Assembly (NCBI GenBank): GCA_013397695.1
Contig: VYZI01000118.1
Location: 62,001-126,000, forward strand
Reading direction: 5' to 3'
Origin: Centropus unirufus
Taxonomy: Eukaryota > Chordata > Aves > Cuculiformes > Centropidae
DNA length: 64,000 bases
The notes below the pieces were generated by a model. That model had not been told where the DNA came from, did not search any database, and saw nothing but the letters and a program-made list of their open reading frames with translations. Positions 13,033 through 26,619 of the stretch are shown one piece after another. The position numbers and the translations under genes were made by a program. Each line of letters begins with the position of its first letter. Position 1 is the first letter of the stretch.

Positions 13033-13642
13033 CTGAACCAGCAATGTGCCCTCATGGCCAATAAGGCCAAGGGTGTCCTGAGGTGCATTAAGAAGAGCAT
13101 GGCCAGGAGGGCAAGGGAGGGTCTCCTCCGCCTCTACTTTCCCCTTGTGAGGCCCAATCGGTCCAGTTTTCTGGCTCCCCAGCTCAGAAAAGGCAAGAAA
13201 CTACTGGAGAGAGTCCAGTGGAGGGCCACGAAGTGATGAGGAGACTGAAGCATCTTGGTTATGAGGAGCGGCTGAGAGACCCTGGCCTGTTGACAGAAGA
13301 CCGAAAAGCGATCTTATCAATGCTGATCAATATCTAAAGGGTGGGGTCAAGTGGCTAGGGCCAGACTGTTTCACTGGTGCTGAGCAACAGGATGAGGGGC
13401 AATGGGCACAAACTGGAACGCAGGAAGTTCTGCCTGAATATGAGGAAAAACATCTTTCCTCTGAGGGTGATGGAGCACTGGAAGCAACTGCCCGGAGAGG
13501 CTGCTGAGTCTTCTCCTCTGGCCATATTCAAAACCTGCCTGGAGGTCACTCTTCGCGCAGCCGGCTGTAGCAGGGAGGGTTGGACTGGATGATCCCAGAG
13601 ATCCCTTCCAACACCGACCATTGGGAGTTTCTGTGATGATGA
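13033..13642 (+). mobile_element. CR1 LINE, about 610 bp, with C-terminal ORF2 remnant
   Basis: The first 200 bases still encode a CR1 ORF2 C-terminal-like peptide (QQCALMANKAKGVLRCIKKS, then ERVQWRATK), interrupted by a stop at 13234. A second piece reads NGHKLERRKFCLNMRKNIFP. The 3' end is GGTTGGACTGGATGATCCCA plus CCCTTCCAACACCGACCATT, ending in TCTGTGATGATGAT. The 3' end differs from the copies at 27758 and 50245, so this is a different CR1 subfamily. Not functional. Confidence 0.93.
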
Positions 13643-16060
13643 TCTAAACACGCTGACAGTGGCATGGACGGAATTCTCGTGTCAGTCTTGAGCGCTCTGT
13701 CTGTGGTGAGCAGCAAAGGTGATGGCAGATCGGCGGAGGAGTGCGTTACCAAGCACAGTTCATGTATCGGGACTTGTAGAAATGCCCAGATAGCGCGTGG
13801 TGTGTGTATGTGAGAGTGTAAAAATATTGTAAAATCATTGTGCAAACAAAGATCCAGCCCTAAACTGCCACTGAAGGAACAAAGAACAGTTTTGTTACAG
13901 TGACCCAAGACTTACACGTGACTTGTATTAGTCCTAACCTTACTCTTTCTGTTAAGTATTTCTTTTAATTTTAGACTTTTCTGCTGTTTTGCTCCAGCCG
14001 TCTCCTAAACGGGCTACCTCACAACACTTTGAGTCTGGCTTCCAGCCGGGCTGGCATTCTCATAATTGATACGCCCGTGTTGATGAAAAATTTCCCCTCC
14101 CTGGATTCCAGCAGGACTCGCTGATTACAGGGAGCACAGAGCACAGCAGAAAATCATACATTTTTAAAAATGTATTTTTTTTTTGGTGACTGATGATCGT
14201 TTTGTTAAATATCACTGTTGGTAGGTCTGAGTCATGATCGCAGTCTCCTGAGCTCCAGATGCCACCATCACTGGGATGCTTTGTGTCTTAGGATATCAGG
14301 AAGCAGACTCAAAGCTATATTTGAATAATCTAGAGTTAATTGGGAAGCTCGCCTTGCCTTGAATCTGTGGGATTGGTTCATTCTTTTCCATTCTTCCAGC
14401 TGTATTTGAGCTGGTCTTAAAGGTTTGTTTTTTAAGTACCTTTTGAAAATGAAGGTTAACCTGAAGTGAATAGTGTATTTGGAAAGCACTAGATGGAAAT
14501 GAATGTAGCCTTTTGTTTAAAAAGAAAAAGGTAGACGTGTTTTAGAATAAAATTCTGTTGCAAACTTATTGGCATAGAAGTATTCATGGCTTGAAAAAAA
14601 GTCAGAGTGAATGAGACTTCCTATGACTTGTCCCTTAGAACCACTAAGAAAATGATGTATAATTTATTTTCTATGTAATTTAAAATAGTTGCTTCGTTGA
14701 ATGTACATAGAAGATTTCAGTTTTAAGTTAAATTTCTTCCTGGAATTGTCATTAGTTGAAAACATATATTTTTAAAAAATGTTCAGTCCTGGTATTGAAA
14801 GTACCTTCAAGAAAAGGTGACTTCACCATGGAAACTAGAAACATGTGGCTGCTACCCTGTGGGCATCCTTGTGCTGCTCAAGTTTCCTTTTATGATAGAA
14901 CCAAGATTCTGCCCTCACTGGGAGGATAGGTTGCCTGTCAATACATGGTCCATGTTTACTGTGCCTTTATGTTTAAATTTACTATGTAAACCGATTATTT
15001 TAAGAAGTTCTGTTGAAGCAGACACCAAGAGAATTCAGTACTTATAAAAATCTACGTTTCAATTTGTATCATTTTCAGAAATTCTTATTTTACCCCAATT
15101 CCTATAAACTGTACATCAGCAAACTGTGTGTCTGCATATTCATTCCAGCAATTCCCACATGTTTACGTGTAAAAGTAAACAGTGAAAACAATGCAACTTC
15201 CATCCTCCTCCTGGAGTCTGATTACTGTATCTGGTAGCTTTTATTATTCCAGTGTCCCAGTTGCACCAGCTTTGCCAAAGACACTACTGGGTTTTGACCC
15301 TGCCTACTGGTGTTTTTATATTAAAATTATATTTTTATCTTGCTCTAACAACAAAAATCTTTGCAGCAAGCTGAAAGGCTGTGTAACCATTCTGGTTATT
15401 TGGTGTGTGTCCTCCTATAAATGCCGTATTTAGTTAAATGTGACCTCAATGCCAGTTGGACCATAATATTATTCCTGCTGTCAGTCTTGCTTTCATTTTT
15501 TTTTGGCTCCTTCCTGGGGTTAGTATTGGCTCCTACAAGACATGAGCAATAACAGAAACATCTGCCGTCCCCAGGCGGCTGGTGGAGTTTCATCCAGAAG
15601 GATTTGTGCTGCTGTTGATCATCTTTTCAGTGCTCTCTGCCGCCACAATCAATGGCAATAGCAGAAGATGCTCAGAAGGAAAGCAGAGGCCGAGCCAAAC
15701 TTGCAGACACAGAATGACAACCTGTTATAGCTGGAACAGGGAAGGGAAAATCATAGAAAACCTGAAAAACCCCCACCCTAAGCAGATAGAAAGTAAAAAA
15801 TTAAGAAGGGTGATACCTCCCTGTCTCCTTCATTAAATGGCTTACATGATAAATCTTGTTTCAGCATTTTTTTTTCTTTGCCAGTGGAGACCTACAGAGC
15901 TAATGGAAACTTGGGGGTTTCTTTCCCCATTCTCTATTGTGTTAGGATAAACGACAGGGTTGGAGATTATGAGTATATAAGGAAAATAGGATTAGAAGGG
16001 TTAAGGAAAAGTTAGTTTTGGAAAAAGGCAGCTTTAGCCAGAAGGTTAGTAGATTATTCG
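13643..16060. other. Intronic sequence, no gene recognised
   Basis: Nothing recognised. A frame at 15582-15836 has a signal-peptide-like start (FVLLLIIFSVLSAA) but begins at GTG and has no support as a gene. Confidence 0.55.
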
Positions 16061-16355
16061 TAGAAAATCTCAAGTTGGAAAGGACCCATAAGGGTCAGAG
16101 TCCTGTTCCTTGCAAGACTACCTAAAACTAAACCATGTGACTAAGAGCATTGCCCAGAAGCTCCTTGAACTTGAACAGGTTTGGTGCTGTGACCACTTCC
16201 CTGGAGAGGCTATTCCAGTGACCAGCCACCCTCTCGGTGGAGAACATTTTCCTGTTGTCCAACCCGAACTTCTCTTGACACAGCTTCATTCCACTTCCTC
16301 GCGCCCTGTCCCTGGCCACAAGAGAGCAGGTCAACACTTCCCCTACTACTCACCT
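16061..16355 (-). mobile_element. CR1 LINE fragment, older subfamily, antisense
   Basis: The + strand reads TCAAGTTGGAAAGGACCCAT, then ACCTAAAACTAAACCATGTG, GTGCTGTGACCACTTCCCTG and CAGCTTCATTCCACTTCCTC. This is the complement of the CR1 subfamily whose 3' end is marked by 'GGTCCTTATGGGTCCCTTCCAACTTG'-like sequence. About 295 bases are recognisable. Confidence 0.88.
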
Positions 16356-17030
16356 CAAGAGATTCATACTTCAACATCAACACAAACAGAAGAATCACCA
16401 GCTTAATCTCCATACTTCCATAGTTCTAGAAAAAGTGGTGTCACTGTGTACTTTTCCATGGTGCCGCACATTAACAATGTCTTTTTTTTAAGGTTATAAT
16501 CCTGTGGAGGTGGTGGTATCCAGAGGGATGGATCGTAGCAGAATTCGGGCTCCTTTTTATTGTTCTGACTGGCATTATTGAAAAAGATGCTACAGACTTC
16601 CGCGGGGTTTGTTTTTGTGCTAACAGCTGCTGTCACTGATGATAACGGGAAACATGCCCAGGACCTTTCTTGAGAGAGTTCTGAGAGGTGGGAGCGTGAG
16701 GGCCCAGTCATCCTTTCCTCCTTTCTGTTTGGATTGTATCTGGTTTTGGAAATTTATTTAGAGCCAAGTGGGAAACTGCATTTAGCCCCACACCTGCAGA
16801 GGTGTTGCTGGAGATCACAGAGGAGGAGAATCGATGAGGTGGAGCACTCTTAACTGGCGGCTCTCAAAGATCCCTTTCTGACCTGTAGAGGTGCTAAAGA
16901 TTTGTAGGTTTGTTGGTGAATGTAAGGGGCGAAGTTAATAGCTGCAGGCAAACACTGGGTAGGGAGGAAAACAGCTGAATTACTGCCTCACTGGGTGCTT
17001 TTTTCATGCTAGCTTCTGTTTTGAGTTATC

Positions 17031-17090
17031 ACAGAATCATAAAATGCTTTGGGTTGGAAAGGATCGCGCTCCATACGACTTCTGCCTCTG
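17031..17090 (-). mobile_element. CR1 LINE 3' end scrap, antisense
   Basis: ACAGAATCATAAAATGCTTT followed by GGGTTGGAAAGGATC is the complement of a CR1 tail. Similarity fades after about 60 bases. Confidence 0.75.
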
Positions 17091-17228
17091 TTAAACTGTA
17101 GGTCCCATTTCAATTGCTACACCAGTTTGTGAGGATAAAAGTCATACTTTTAAACTAGAAAATAAAGCTGAAAATAAAGCTTGCAGTTCATGCCTTTTTT
17201 TTTTTTTTTCCTGAGCTGAGTCATTTCA

Positions 17229-17320
17229 TGGAACAGAATGACCTGAGTTGGAAGGGAGCCATAAGGATTATTGAGTCCAACTCCTGCCCCTGCATAGGAC
17301 AACCCCAACGTTTACACCAT
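17229..17320 (-). mobile_element. CR1 LINE 3' end fragment, antisense
   Basis: GACCTGAGTTGGAAGGGAGC, ATTGAGTCCAACTCCTGCCC and TGCATAGGACAACCCCAACG are the complement of the same CR1 3' end seen at 42558. It lies about 140 bases from another antisense scrap at 17031, preceded by a T-rich run at 17194-17210. Confidence 0.85.
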
Positions 17321-20300
17321 CTGATTTTATTTCTCAAAATGCATTTCTCAAATGCTTTCTTTAGTTATATGTGTTGCTTCAATGTCTTGTTACTGAGTAA
17401 ACTAGATTTGGGTATTTGGAAGATGTGAATTATGTACAAATCCACTTGTTCTTTTTGTACTAGGGCTTAATTAACCACCCTCTTCTTTCCAGAAGTAGTA
17501 GGGGTAAATTTTTTTTCACTTTATGTGTTATTTGGTTGGGATTCTCAGTGAATCAAAGTCAGTGAATGAATTACAGGGTGGGGCACCTGCATCTTGGGAA
17601 GCTGTCTGAGGTAATTATGCAGTGCTGTAAATGAAGAAAGACTCTGAAGTTTCGAGCTGATGAGTAGGTTCTGTAAAGCACAGCTTGTGAATAGTGTGAA
17701 GTGTGGCAGCCTGCTTTGATGAGCTTTTTGATCTTTATGCTGCCGTGAAGTCTTCTACCAGAATAATTTATGTAAAATTTAAAAGAACCACCCCGGAGTT
17801 CTAGGCCCTGTAATAAAGTTACCAGATTGTCATAAAATTGCAAGATGTAAACAAAGGGCATAGTTGATTTCCTCTCTTCTCAACGCTGAAATTTCCATAG
17901 TAGCATTAACTTCATTAATGATCATTGTCAACTTCTGCTCCCCCGAAGGCTGAGTAAATTAAAACTGAACACTCTGTGATGACGTAACAATTATTATCCT
18001 CCAATGTCTTTTTTTTTTTTACTATTATTCAACCTTTGAAAAAGAGCTGAAACTTTAAACTGGCCTCCCCCTTCCGCTCTGTTTTGTTTCCTGCTCAGCG
18101 GGCAATACCTGCTCGCTGTATCACGCGTAATTTATAGGTAGAGCGGGTGTTTGGAGGTAACGGGGTGTTGTGGCAGCTGCAGTGTTTGCTGCTTTGATGA
18201 ACCTGGAAGCCAAATCCTGCAGCCTGATGACACAGAAGGATGTGTCTGCCTTTAAGTGCTCCCCAGCCCTGTCCTACCACAGCTCGGCTGGGGCCGCTTT
18301 TAACAATTCGAGCCCTGAGTGACTCCAAAGAGCTGCTGCTCCCACTTAGAACATGACCTCTTGGAGCAGGAGCTTCATCTACAAGTTCTGATACAGGCAG
18401 ATTCAATCTTACCCATGAGCAAGAAGAGCCAAGATATAATTCTTCAGGTTATGAGAGCTAAGAATGGACACCATGCATCTTTATTTTTCAGTCGCCCAAC
18501 TTTTGATTGGCAATAAAGGCCATATTCAATGTCCCAGCCATGCCTCAGTTCCGAGGAGATGATCTCTGTGCTGCTTCAATTTATTCCTGGGCTTTAAAAT
18601 GATGAGGGGAAGAAAGTCAAGGCGAACTCACAGAGCTCGTTTCCATTTTATACGGCATAAATGAAAATTAATGTAGCTATAGTATGCAAGTCAAACAAAA
18701 ATTTAGCTTTTCTCTCTTCTCTGCTTTAGATTTCAGTCCCAATCCATGAATTTGCAGGAACTGTGTATGTTTCTTTGCATCATAAAAGTACCACCTGCTC
18801 TATTTCCAGTCTACAAGCGCTGTCTTTGGGTTATGCGAGTGCTGATATTTGGTGTCTGGGATGTGAAGCAGAATAATATCTGTTACCTAGAAGAAATTTA
18901 TCTACAAGGAATTTTCCTTCTTTTAAGTTTAAAAAACACTTTTGCCTAATTAATCATTTATGCAAGGGTGTCATGAGATTCAGATTACACCAAATTGTTT
19001 TTCATAGCAGTGGATGATAAATGAGGTCATAGCTTCTTGCTTAAATAATAACACTTAAAATGCCAGATAACTGGTCCTTTAGGGAGAAATATTTAGTTTA
19101 ACATCACTATTTCAAAGCAATCATTGAAATCGTTACTTTTCAACTAAATCTGCATTTTCCACACTTTTGCAAGTGGGGGCTGTGTATCTCCCCCAAATTC
19201 CTGCACCTTTGTGTGCTCTGACTTTCTCTTGGGCGCTCCTCTCCCCAAAGCTCATCCAGTCAGAATGCTGCGTTGCCCTCTGTAATCTCCGAGGTGAGAA
19301 GTTGTGTGCTATTCAATATTTTTAATTACGTATTGGCCGGCCTGCTGCTCTTCAAATATTTATGGGCTGCGCACGGGAACTTAATTTCCTACGTCAGTAA
19401 AGACTTAGACATGGCTTTATATCTTGCAGAGAGCTGCCTTAAGCTCCTTGTGATTTCCTTTATAATTTTAATGCAATATGCAAAAATATTATATATTTTA
19501 AAAAAGGCGTTAGAGATGACTGATTTTGACAGGTCATTGAATGTTTCTCTGGTGTTTTTAAAATTATCATTGATCTGTGTTTTCTATGATGTTACCAAAT
19601 AGTTTTATTTTTGACTCTTTTTTTTGCCCTATGCCTCCATCCTTCATCTTTTTTCCTGCTACCTCTAAAATCTTCTGAAAAATTTCTTTGTAAAAATCTA
19701 AATGTGAGCAAACTCTGACAGGCTCAGCACTGGGGAAGGCTGCCTATACTCACATAGTTAATAGGTAAAATAGAAGCCACAAGGGTTTAAGTCCATTCCT
19801 CCTATGTGAAAATTCTTGATCTGAATCACATGAAGAGCTGAAATTCCTAACGCCTAATTTTCTAGCGTCTTCCGTTTTTGAAGGAAGTGAGTAGTTAATT
19901 TTGTCATGCAAGGATAAAGTAGTTTTAGAGTAGTTACGGTACCTTATGCTTTGGGACTCTGCCAGCTGTGTGATGCCTTTCCTAATCTGTGGAGTCTTTG
20001 TGTTTTTTGGGCATCAGAGAAGTGGATTTGAGCATCGCTTTTAGTCCCTGGTGCCAGCTGCAATAGTCTCCTTATCTGTAAGACAGAGAGGAGGATAATT
20101 TCCTTCTACAACCCAGTCCAGATCTCTTTCTGATAGCACAGGCACGAAAGTGTTATGAATTTAATATAATGAATAATAGGTAAAAACCTCCTCTTCTGTA
20201 ATTGAGCAGATAGAGAAAAGCCTGCGACTGAAAAGATACCGTGAAGTTTAATTTCACTGCCAAAACAGTGTGGTACTCTTTATACATTACATATGTTTTT

Positions 20301-20593
20301 ATCTTTTAGTAAAAGAAACCTTCTACTATAGTAACCTTTTAATGACCTGTTTTAATGTTCATTATTCCTGGTAGAGAACATTTTTTCCAGCAGTTTTCTT
20401 ATTTCAACATCTACCATGTAATTATTTTGTAAAAGCTGTTGTCATAAACTAGATCATAAAATATATACTGGCAATTTTTGTCTTAAAATTAGGCAAAATC
20501 ACATGTGTTTCATGTATTTTTCACCCTTTCCTGATACTAAAAAGAGGAAATTATTGAAAAACTTGGCTTAGAGTTGGGTATTACTTAATGTTA

Positions 20594-20617
20594 ACAACAA
20601 CAACAACAACAACAAAA
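20594..20617 (+). repeat. (AAC)n microsatellite
   Basis: About seven AAC units followed by AAAA. A simple trinucleotide repeat. Confidence 0.9.
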
Positions 20618-21816
20618 TTGCAAGCAATCACCTAAAGTACTTCCTGTAATCAAGATAATCAAGTTAGGTAATTTCCCCAGTGTTTATGACTTTTTTTTTT
20701 TTCTCATTTCTTAAGACCTTTCTCACATTCATGAGGCCCTTTGAGACTTTTGGATTGAAATTACTCAGGTAGTGTCATAAAAATTAGTTAAGTATGAGGG
20801 CAGTAAGTGAAACGTGTTTTTCATTGTTTTATAACACATTTAATTTGATTTGCTGGTGTTTAAAAGGTTTTATAATCTGTCGATTCTCCTGGATAAATCA
20901 GTCAATAGGATGTAGGTAATTTGGCAGTATTAATTAAATGATAATGCCTGTATCAATTTTATTTTCAATTATATGTTTTGATTTGCCTTCTGTTAGGTGG
21001 GAAGAAAAAAAAAGGTAGGATAATGGTGTGCATGCACATTTTTACCCTTCTCTAGGCTTTTCTATTAAGGATTCTTCCACTTACTGCAGTTTTGGTGATT
21101 TGGTCCCTTCTGATATTGCATCATATATTTTTTCAAGTTTGGCTTCCATCATATTTCAGGTTACTGACCTGGTATGACTGCTCTGAAGTTCTTTTTAAAA
21201 TACATTTGGGTTCTGTAGAACACCTAAACCACAGAAAAAGCCCGTTAAAAGCTAATTTTCTGTCATGCATAGTAATTGTGTAATCTACCTAGTGTACCTA
21301 TTTCTATGGTATGTGGGAAGCATAGAATAATGATATGTCTCCTTTGATTTAAAGTTAGTGTCCCCATTAATAAAATGAAATGCTTGTTTTGCCCTTTTGT
21401 CTGCTACTTTATAATTGAACAGCGTCTTTATGGAATATTTTAATGCGATAATAATTTGGTCTTTGTACAGGAAATTAATAAGAAAAGCTCTGTTGACTAC
21501 AGAAAAGGAGAATAGAATTATGGATGTGAACTGGATGTTAATTGGAAAAATTGTGACATATTTTCAGTGAGCATTCCTAACCTGTACGTCGCGGGCTTGT
21601 CGTGTCTTTATTTTTGTGTTGCAGACAGTAAGTTGACTTGTGAAGTAGTTTTATGACAAGTGCACTAGTTATTTATTTCTATAAATGTGGTCTGATATAC
21701 AGTCAGGAGTGAAAAAGGGGAACTTTTTAGCTGTGAGAATAATTGACTCCTTATGTCAGTCTCTTTCCTTAAGTGTGGTTTTTAAACAATTGTCATTGGA
21801 TGGCCGTGTTGTTTAA

Positions 21817-21894
21817 NNNNNNNNNNNNNNNNNNNNNNNNNNNNNNNNNNNNNNNNNNNNNNNNNNNNNNNNNNNNNNNNNNNNNNNNNNNNNN
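21817..21894. other. Assembly gap, 78 N
   Basis: Unsequenced bases with AT-rich unique flanks. Confidence 1.
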
Positions 21895-24800
21895 TCTTTA
21901 TTAAGCCTGGAGTTCTCTATTTCTTACCTTTCACATGTCTGTCTTCTATATTTAATTGTCTTGTATAACTAGTTCAACCACCTTTATCTGTGTGTTTTTA
22001 GCATATCTTACTTCATGACGCCCAACACTGCCAGCATTGCCTATGCTTTGTGTAATACTGAAACACTTAAAATCCTATATTTATTTATCCTGGTAGGTTC
22101 TCATGCAACAGAAGCTACCATTATTCTTGTTCTGTAGCTGTGGGGCAAAGACACAAAAAGTCTAGATAATGTTGCTGAAGACTTGAAAAATTCAGTGGCA
22201 GAACAGGGGCATCAGCAGGGTCTCCCAAATCTTAAGCTGGTATGGAATTCACTTGGACCAACTTTCCAGTTCTGTTTTCATCACTACACCTTGATCGTTG
22301 TTCACCTCCGTTAATGTGTAGAAATTTTTAGACTTTGAGTCTTTCTATATTTTCTTCATATTTCGGATAATGCAGGTGTTTCAGTATTTTTAGGTGAGAA
22401 CCATTCTTGGAAGCCCCTCATTTGCCAGGCTGTTATGTTGTTTGCAGGATCGTGGAACACTGTATTTTACTAATCTGGTTTCCTTTGCCTCTCAGGTCAA
22501 GCTTTTAGAATTAATTCCTCTACTGCAGCAGTTTTTGTCAGGCAAAACAATGACACAGAAAGGGGATTTTATACAAGTAACCCAAACAAAATAGGAAGGG
22601 CAGAGAAAAAAAAAATCTGTCAGGATTACTGAAGGTATTCACAAATGCAACAAAGAAGCCGGTCGCTGGGAAAGAAGAGAAAAATGTATTTGGTCTTGCA
22701 ACCTAGATCTTCCACAGGGATGGATTTTTTTTTTTTATGTTCAGCACAGAAAGTCAGGTTCAGGTTGTAAGCTAGGACTAGCGAGGAGCTTCTAAGAATT
22801 TCTGCAGGAAGACAGAAAATAAAAAAGAACAGTTGTCTCACAGGAGCTTATTCTCTCAGTCTTAAACAAACAAGAAAAGGTTTGGAAGCTATTTTTGGAT
22901 TCAGTTTTTCTTAACCTGCCAAATTTGCGAACACCAAATTACATACTTAGTGAATATTTTATGAGAGGAAAATGCTTGGCTATCACATCAGCTGTGTTTT
23001 CCACAGATCATTCTGTTCCCTTTTATTCAGTGAAAGGAATAATGTTTTTCTGGATATCAATAATTAATACTTCGAAAATAGCCAGGCTGTAGGTACAGTA
23101 TGATAACTGAGGTCAATGTAACCGAATATTGACTAAAAAGCTGATACTCATAGAAATGCTGTGGGTAGGCTGGTTTATAGGGAGTACCTCAGCTCACATT
23201 TAGTTGCTTTAGTGTTTGCTTTCTCTCACTTGCAAGACGTTTTCTTTGAAAACAGTTTTGTTAAGTCTCCGTACTGCTATTTATTTCTCATTCCCATCTG
23301 TTTTCTTTACCAATATTCCAGTGAAATTCAAGTGCAATTGAACAGGTGAAGTGCTTTGAGTTTTTTGTTTGGTTGTTTATTTTGGTGGTTTGTTTTTTTT
23401 TGCTTGTTTTTAGCCCTGGATGAACTGGTGCTTAGTGACTATTGAAGATGAAAACTACAGATGGTAACTAGATCTGATGGAGAACATCTGCTGTGGCAAT
23501 GTATTCAGCAGGCTACCTGGCATCTTGATATTCCCTGTGTGTTGCCCAGCTGCTGAGAATAGAGCATTATGTTATAGTTTTATATAAACTTGAGACTCCT
23601 GTTTGGAATTATCAAAATGATGAGAAAATGAGTTTAAGGGCGTGTAATTGAATTACTGATAAAGTTCTTAATAGTTTTAAACTCGGTATTTTAAAGGTTT
23701 GCCTAACAGAAAGGAGAAGTAGTCTTATATGCAAAGCCAGTCCTCTTCGCGTCGCATCTGTTGGTGGCTTGGGGGAAACATGAATGAAAAGGAAAGGAAC
23801 CTCAAAGGTTCTGGGTGCTTTTCCTACTAGTTAAATGTTAGATATGCAGGAATATCAGAATTCCTTTTTGTTTGACCAGACCTTCACTCAGCTCTTTCTC
23901 ATATTACCTGCTTGCTTTCTGTGCTTTTTAGCATATCTTAATGAGGGAATAAGCTTTTTTTTCGGTACCAATACTTCAAAGGGTGCTTAGCAGGTTGTCT
24001 TCAGTGTCCTGTCTTTTTAGGGCTTCTATAATGGCAGATCATTCTCAGATGGTGTTTGAAGTTCTCATAATAATTTTCTGACTCTGAACGAAGGGTCTGT
24101 GTTAGTTTCATGTTTATGCAGTTATCAGAGAGATACATCAAGGGAAACAGGCAGGACGACGTTTTCAAAAATGAAAACTTTATTTTAATGTGTTTTTTAT
24201 CTTTTTGAAGTCTGCTTTCTTAAGGCAACTCTCTTTAAGATCCCAGCACTTGGTTAATCTAAATCGATATTTATTGTTGAAAGTACAAGACAAAGCATTG
24301 GGGTTTCCAGTCCAGGTCTGTGTGAAACCATTGGTAGAACAGGGAGTTGTGATTCCGGTACGTCACTTCTCACCATGCATTTGCTTCCACTTCGTCAATA
24401 ACTTCAGGTAATACATACTTCCCAAAATATGCCACTTCTCACTTAATCAACCTGGATGTTCCTGTCATCAAGTAATTAAAATAACGATCACTTTGTGAAA
24501 CAAAAGCTAAGAAGAGTGGCTAAAGATAGTATTATCTTACTTGTAGCTACCGAGCCTGTCAATAATTAAACAATTCCTGTCGCTGTCAGGTTATTTTTTT
24601 AAGCACCTTTTTCAAGTTGTGGTGTTGGTTGGTCAATGCTTTGATGTGAAGAGGCAGCAATGGAACAGCTCTACGGTTAATCACAGGATGGGTTTGTACA
24701 CAGTGTAAATGGAAGCCGCTTAAAATCTTCCTTGGTGATCTCTGGAGTTTTGTAATGACTTGGGAATAAACTCTTCTTAGTACTTAACCATCAATTAAGT

Positions 24801-25839
24801 AGGCTCAGTAGCTAGCCATGTAGATGAAAAATATAAAATATCCTAACTGAATACAAACATTACAGAACAGCAACTAATCAACAATTAATTAGAGCTACAG
24901 TAGTGACAAGAGTTAAGCTTGGTGCGTAGCTTATGGTGAGGCTCTGCTCCAAAGGATAATTAGCAGGGGATGATTGCTTTGGTTGTGTTTTAATTAAGAA
25001 CTAATATGGGTGGGAGGTTGTTATAGAGGTAAAACAAGGGGTATAAATGCAGCAATACAGCTGTTCAAAGGTACTACAGACTTTTCTACCTTTAGAGAAT
25101 CAGGCATTGAATAAGTCTCTCACCTCTTGCTGCTCTATTTTGTTGGCAACCAAAAGTCAATACAGCAAAATGAACTGTATCAGGGTATTGGAGCCTTTTG
25201 AAAATATAAGAGCTACCTTTCTCCTTCAGTCAAGTAAATTGTTTACTATTTTATAGAGTGTCAGAGAACTCTATAATCATCTGAATGATCATGTCTTTAA
25301 AATTCAGTTTGATATCATGACAAAAAGGGTTGAGGGTAAGGAGAGGCACGTGTGAACAATAACAGTTTTCCAACTGCAGTATTTTCTAGTTCATCACTCT
25401 GGAGTGGACTTTTCCATTCAGCTCTCTTTGTTTAACGTTTTGTAGTTCTGTGATTTTTGATAGAAAAATTAATAATTATGATTTTTTTTTTTAGCAAGGT
25501 GTGCATCCCTAGAGGTTTAAATAAGGTTGGCAAATCAAAGCCTGTGGTTTCATCCCTGCTCTGTGATGACATCTCTGATGACTGAGTTAGGTGCTTAATC
25601 ACTGTCTCGGTTTCTTATATGAGAGGAATAGATAATTACACCTCCTTAACTATGAAAGCCACGTTAATATTACTATTCTGAATTAACTTGTGGAGAGTTT
25701 AAAAGCCCTCCGCTATGCAGAGGAGGGCCATGCAGTAAAATCTGGCCTCTGAAGTTTACAATCTGAAAACCCAGCTGTGTCATCTATGAAATGCAGACAA
25801 ACTGGTGGAAATGGCACATGCAGTTTTAACCATGTTAGG

Positions 25840-26006
25840 AGCTGTCAGGGCCCTGCGAGGCTGGGGGCTCCGTGGGGACATTGGACACCTCCTTGGAGCC
25901 AGCCAGGGGCTGCCAAGGCATGGCTCAGCAATGCCCAAGGGTGGCTAGGACAGGGCTGGATTGACTTTAAAGCTGCCTTCTGACCCAAACCGTTCTGCGA
26001 TTCTCT
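25840..26006 (+). mobile_element. CR1-like 3' end with atypical GC-rich body
   Basis: The last 50 bases (GGATTGACTTTAAAGCTGCC, then CTGACCCAAACCGTTCTGCG, then ATTCTC) match a CR1 3' end. The preceding 110 bases are GC-rich (CAGGGCCCTGCGAGGCTGGG and onwards) and do not match the CR1 body I know. Either this is a divergent subfamily or the tail is joined to unrelated sequence. The 25840 boundary is a guess. Confidence 0.6.
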
Positions 26007-26619
26007 TTTCTGATTGATAATCAAAGAACTGACGATGTTCAAGGCGTTTCTTCGGGACTGGTCTATATGGCCGAGTGATGAAATGGGTCACAAAAAGTCT
26101 CTAGCCAAGTGTTATTCTCCTGGACATGTTCAGTGCTGTGTTCAACGTTGCTCTCCTAAGCAGTGAGCTGTGTTCCGTAGGCTGTTCTCTCTGCTCATGC
26201 CATGCAGTAGCCTCTTCCAATGCTGATGGCAAAACTTCTGATTCATCGTGTCCAAGTTTGTCAGGGAATGAGGTCCAGTTACGCAAATGCAAAGCATCTT
26301 TTATCTGGTTATTTGGTTATTTGCTTAGGAAGTACTGAATTGCTGTTGTAAGTCTGAATAATTCGTTATTATCGACGTAGCCACATCATGCACTGTGATG
26401 TAATTGCTAGTAGGAAGATAGAGCCTGTGTTTTGGCAGAGGGAATAACGGAGAAGAATCTGATTAGGTAGTTAAGTTGCAATACTTTTGAGGTTGCAATA
26501 ACTTTTGGTCTTCATTTTACATTTTTGGCATCATTTCACTGTCCGTTGCTGGCAGGTTCAGCACTGCTAGTGCTGTCCTTTGCTTTACTATTTCAGTACT
26601 GTTAGTATTGTTATTAGAC

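Larger units (their letters stand above)
17321..25839. other. Long CR1-free intronic stretch
   Basis: About 8.5 kb with no recognisable CR1, holding the second assembly gap and the AAC repeat. Two blocks, 18170-18700 and 19190-19600, look like candidate noncoding conserved elements (see findings). No exon was found. Confidence 0.5.

Noticed and set aside
15582..15836. Small secreted-protein-like frame with a hydrophobic start
   Set aside because: Begins at GTG, with no promoter, splice or homology support. A hydrophobic N-terminus alone is common by chance in T-rich DNA.
19273..19602. 109-codon hydrophobic frame
   Set aside because: Starts at TTG and has no recognisable family. The region is better treated as a noncoding conservation candidate.
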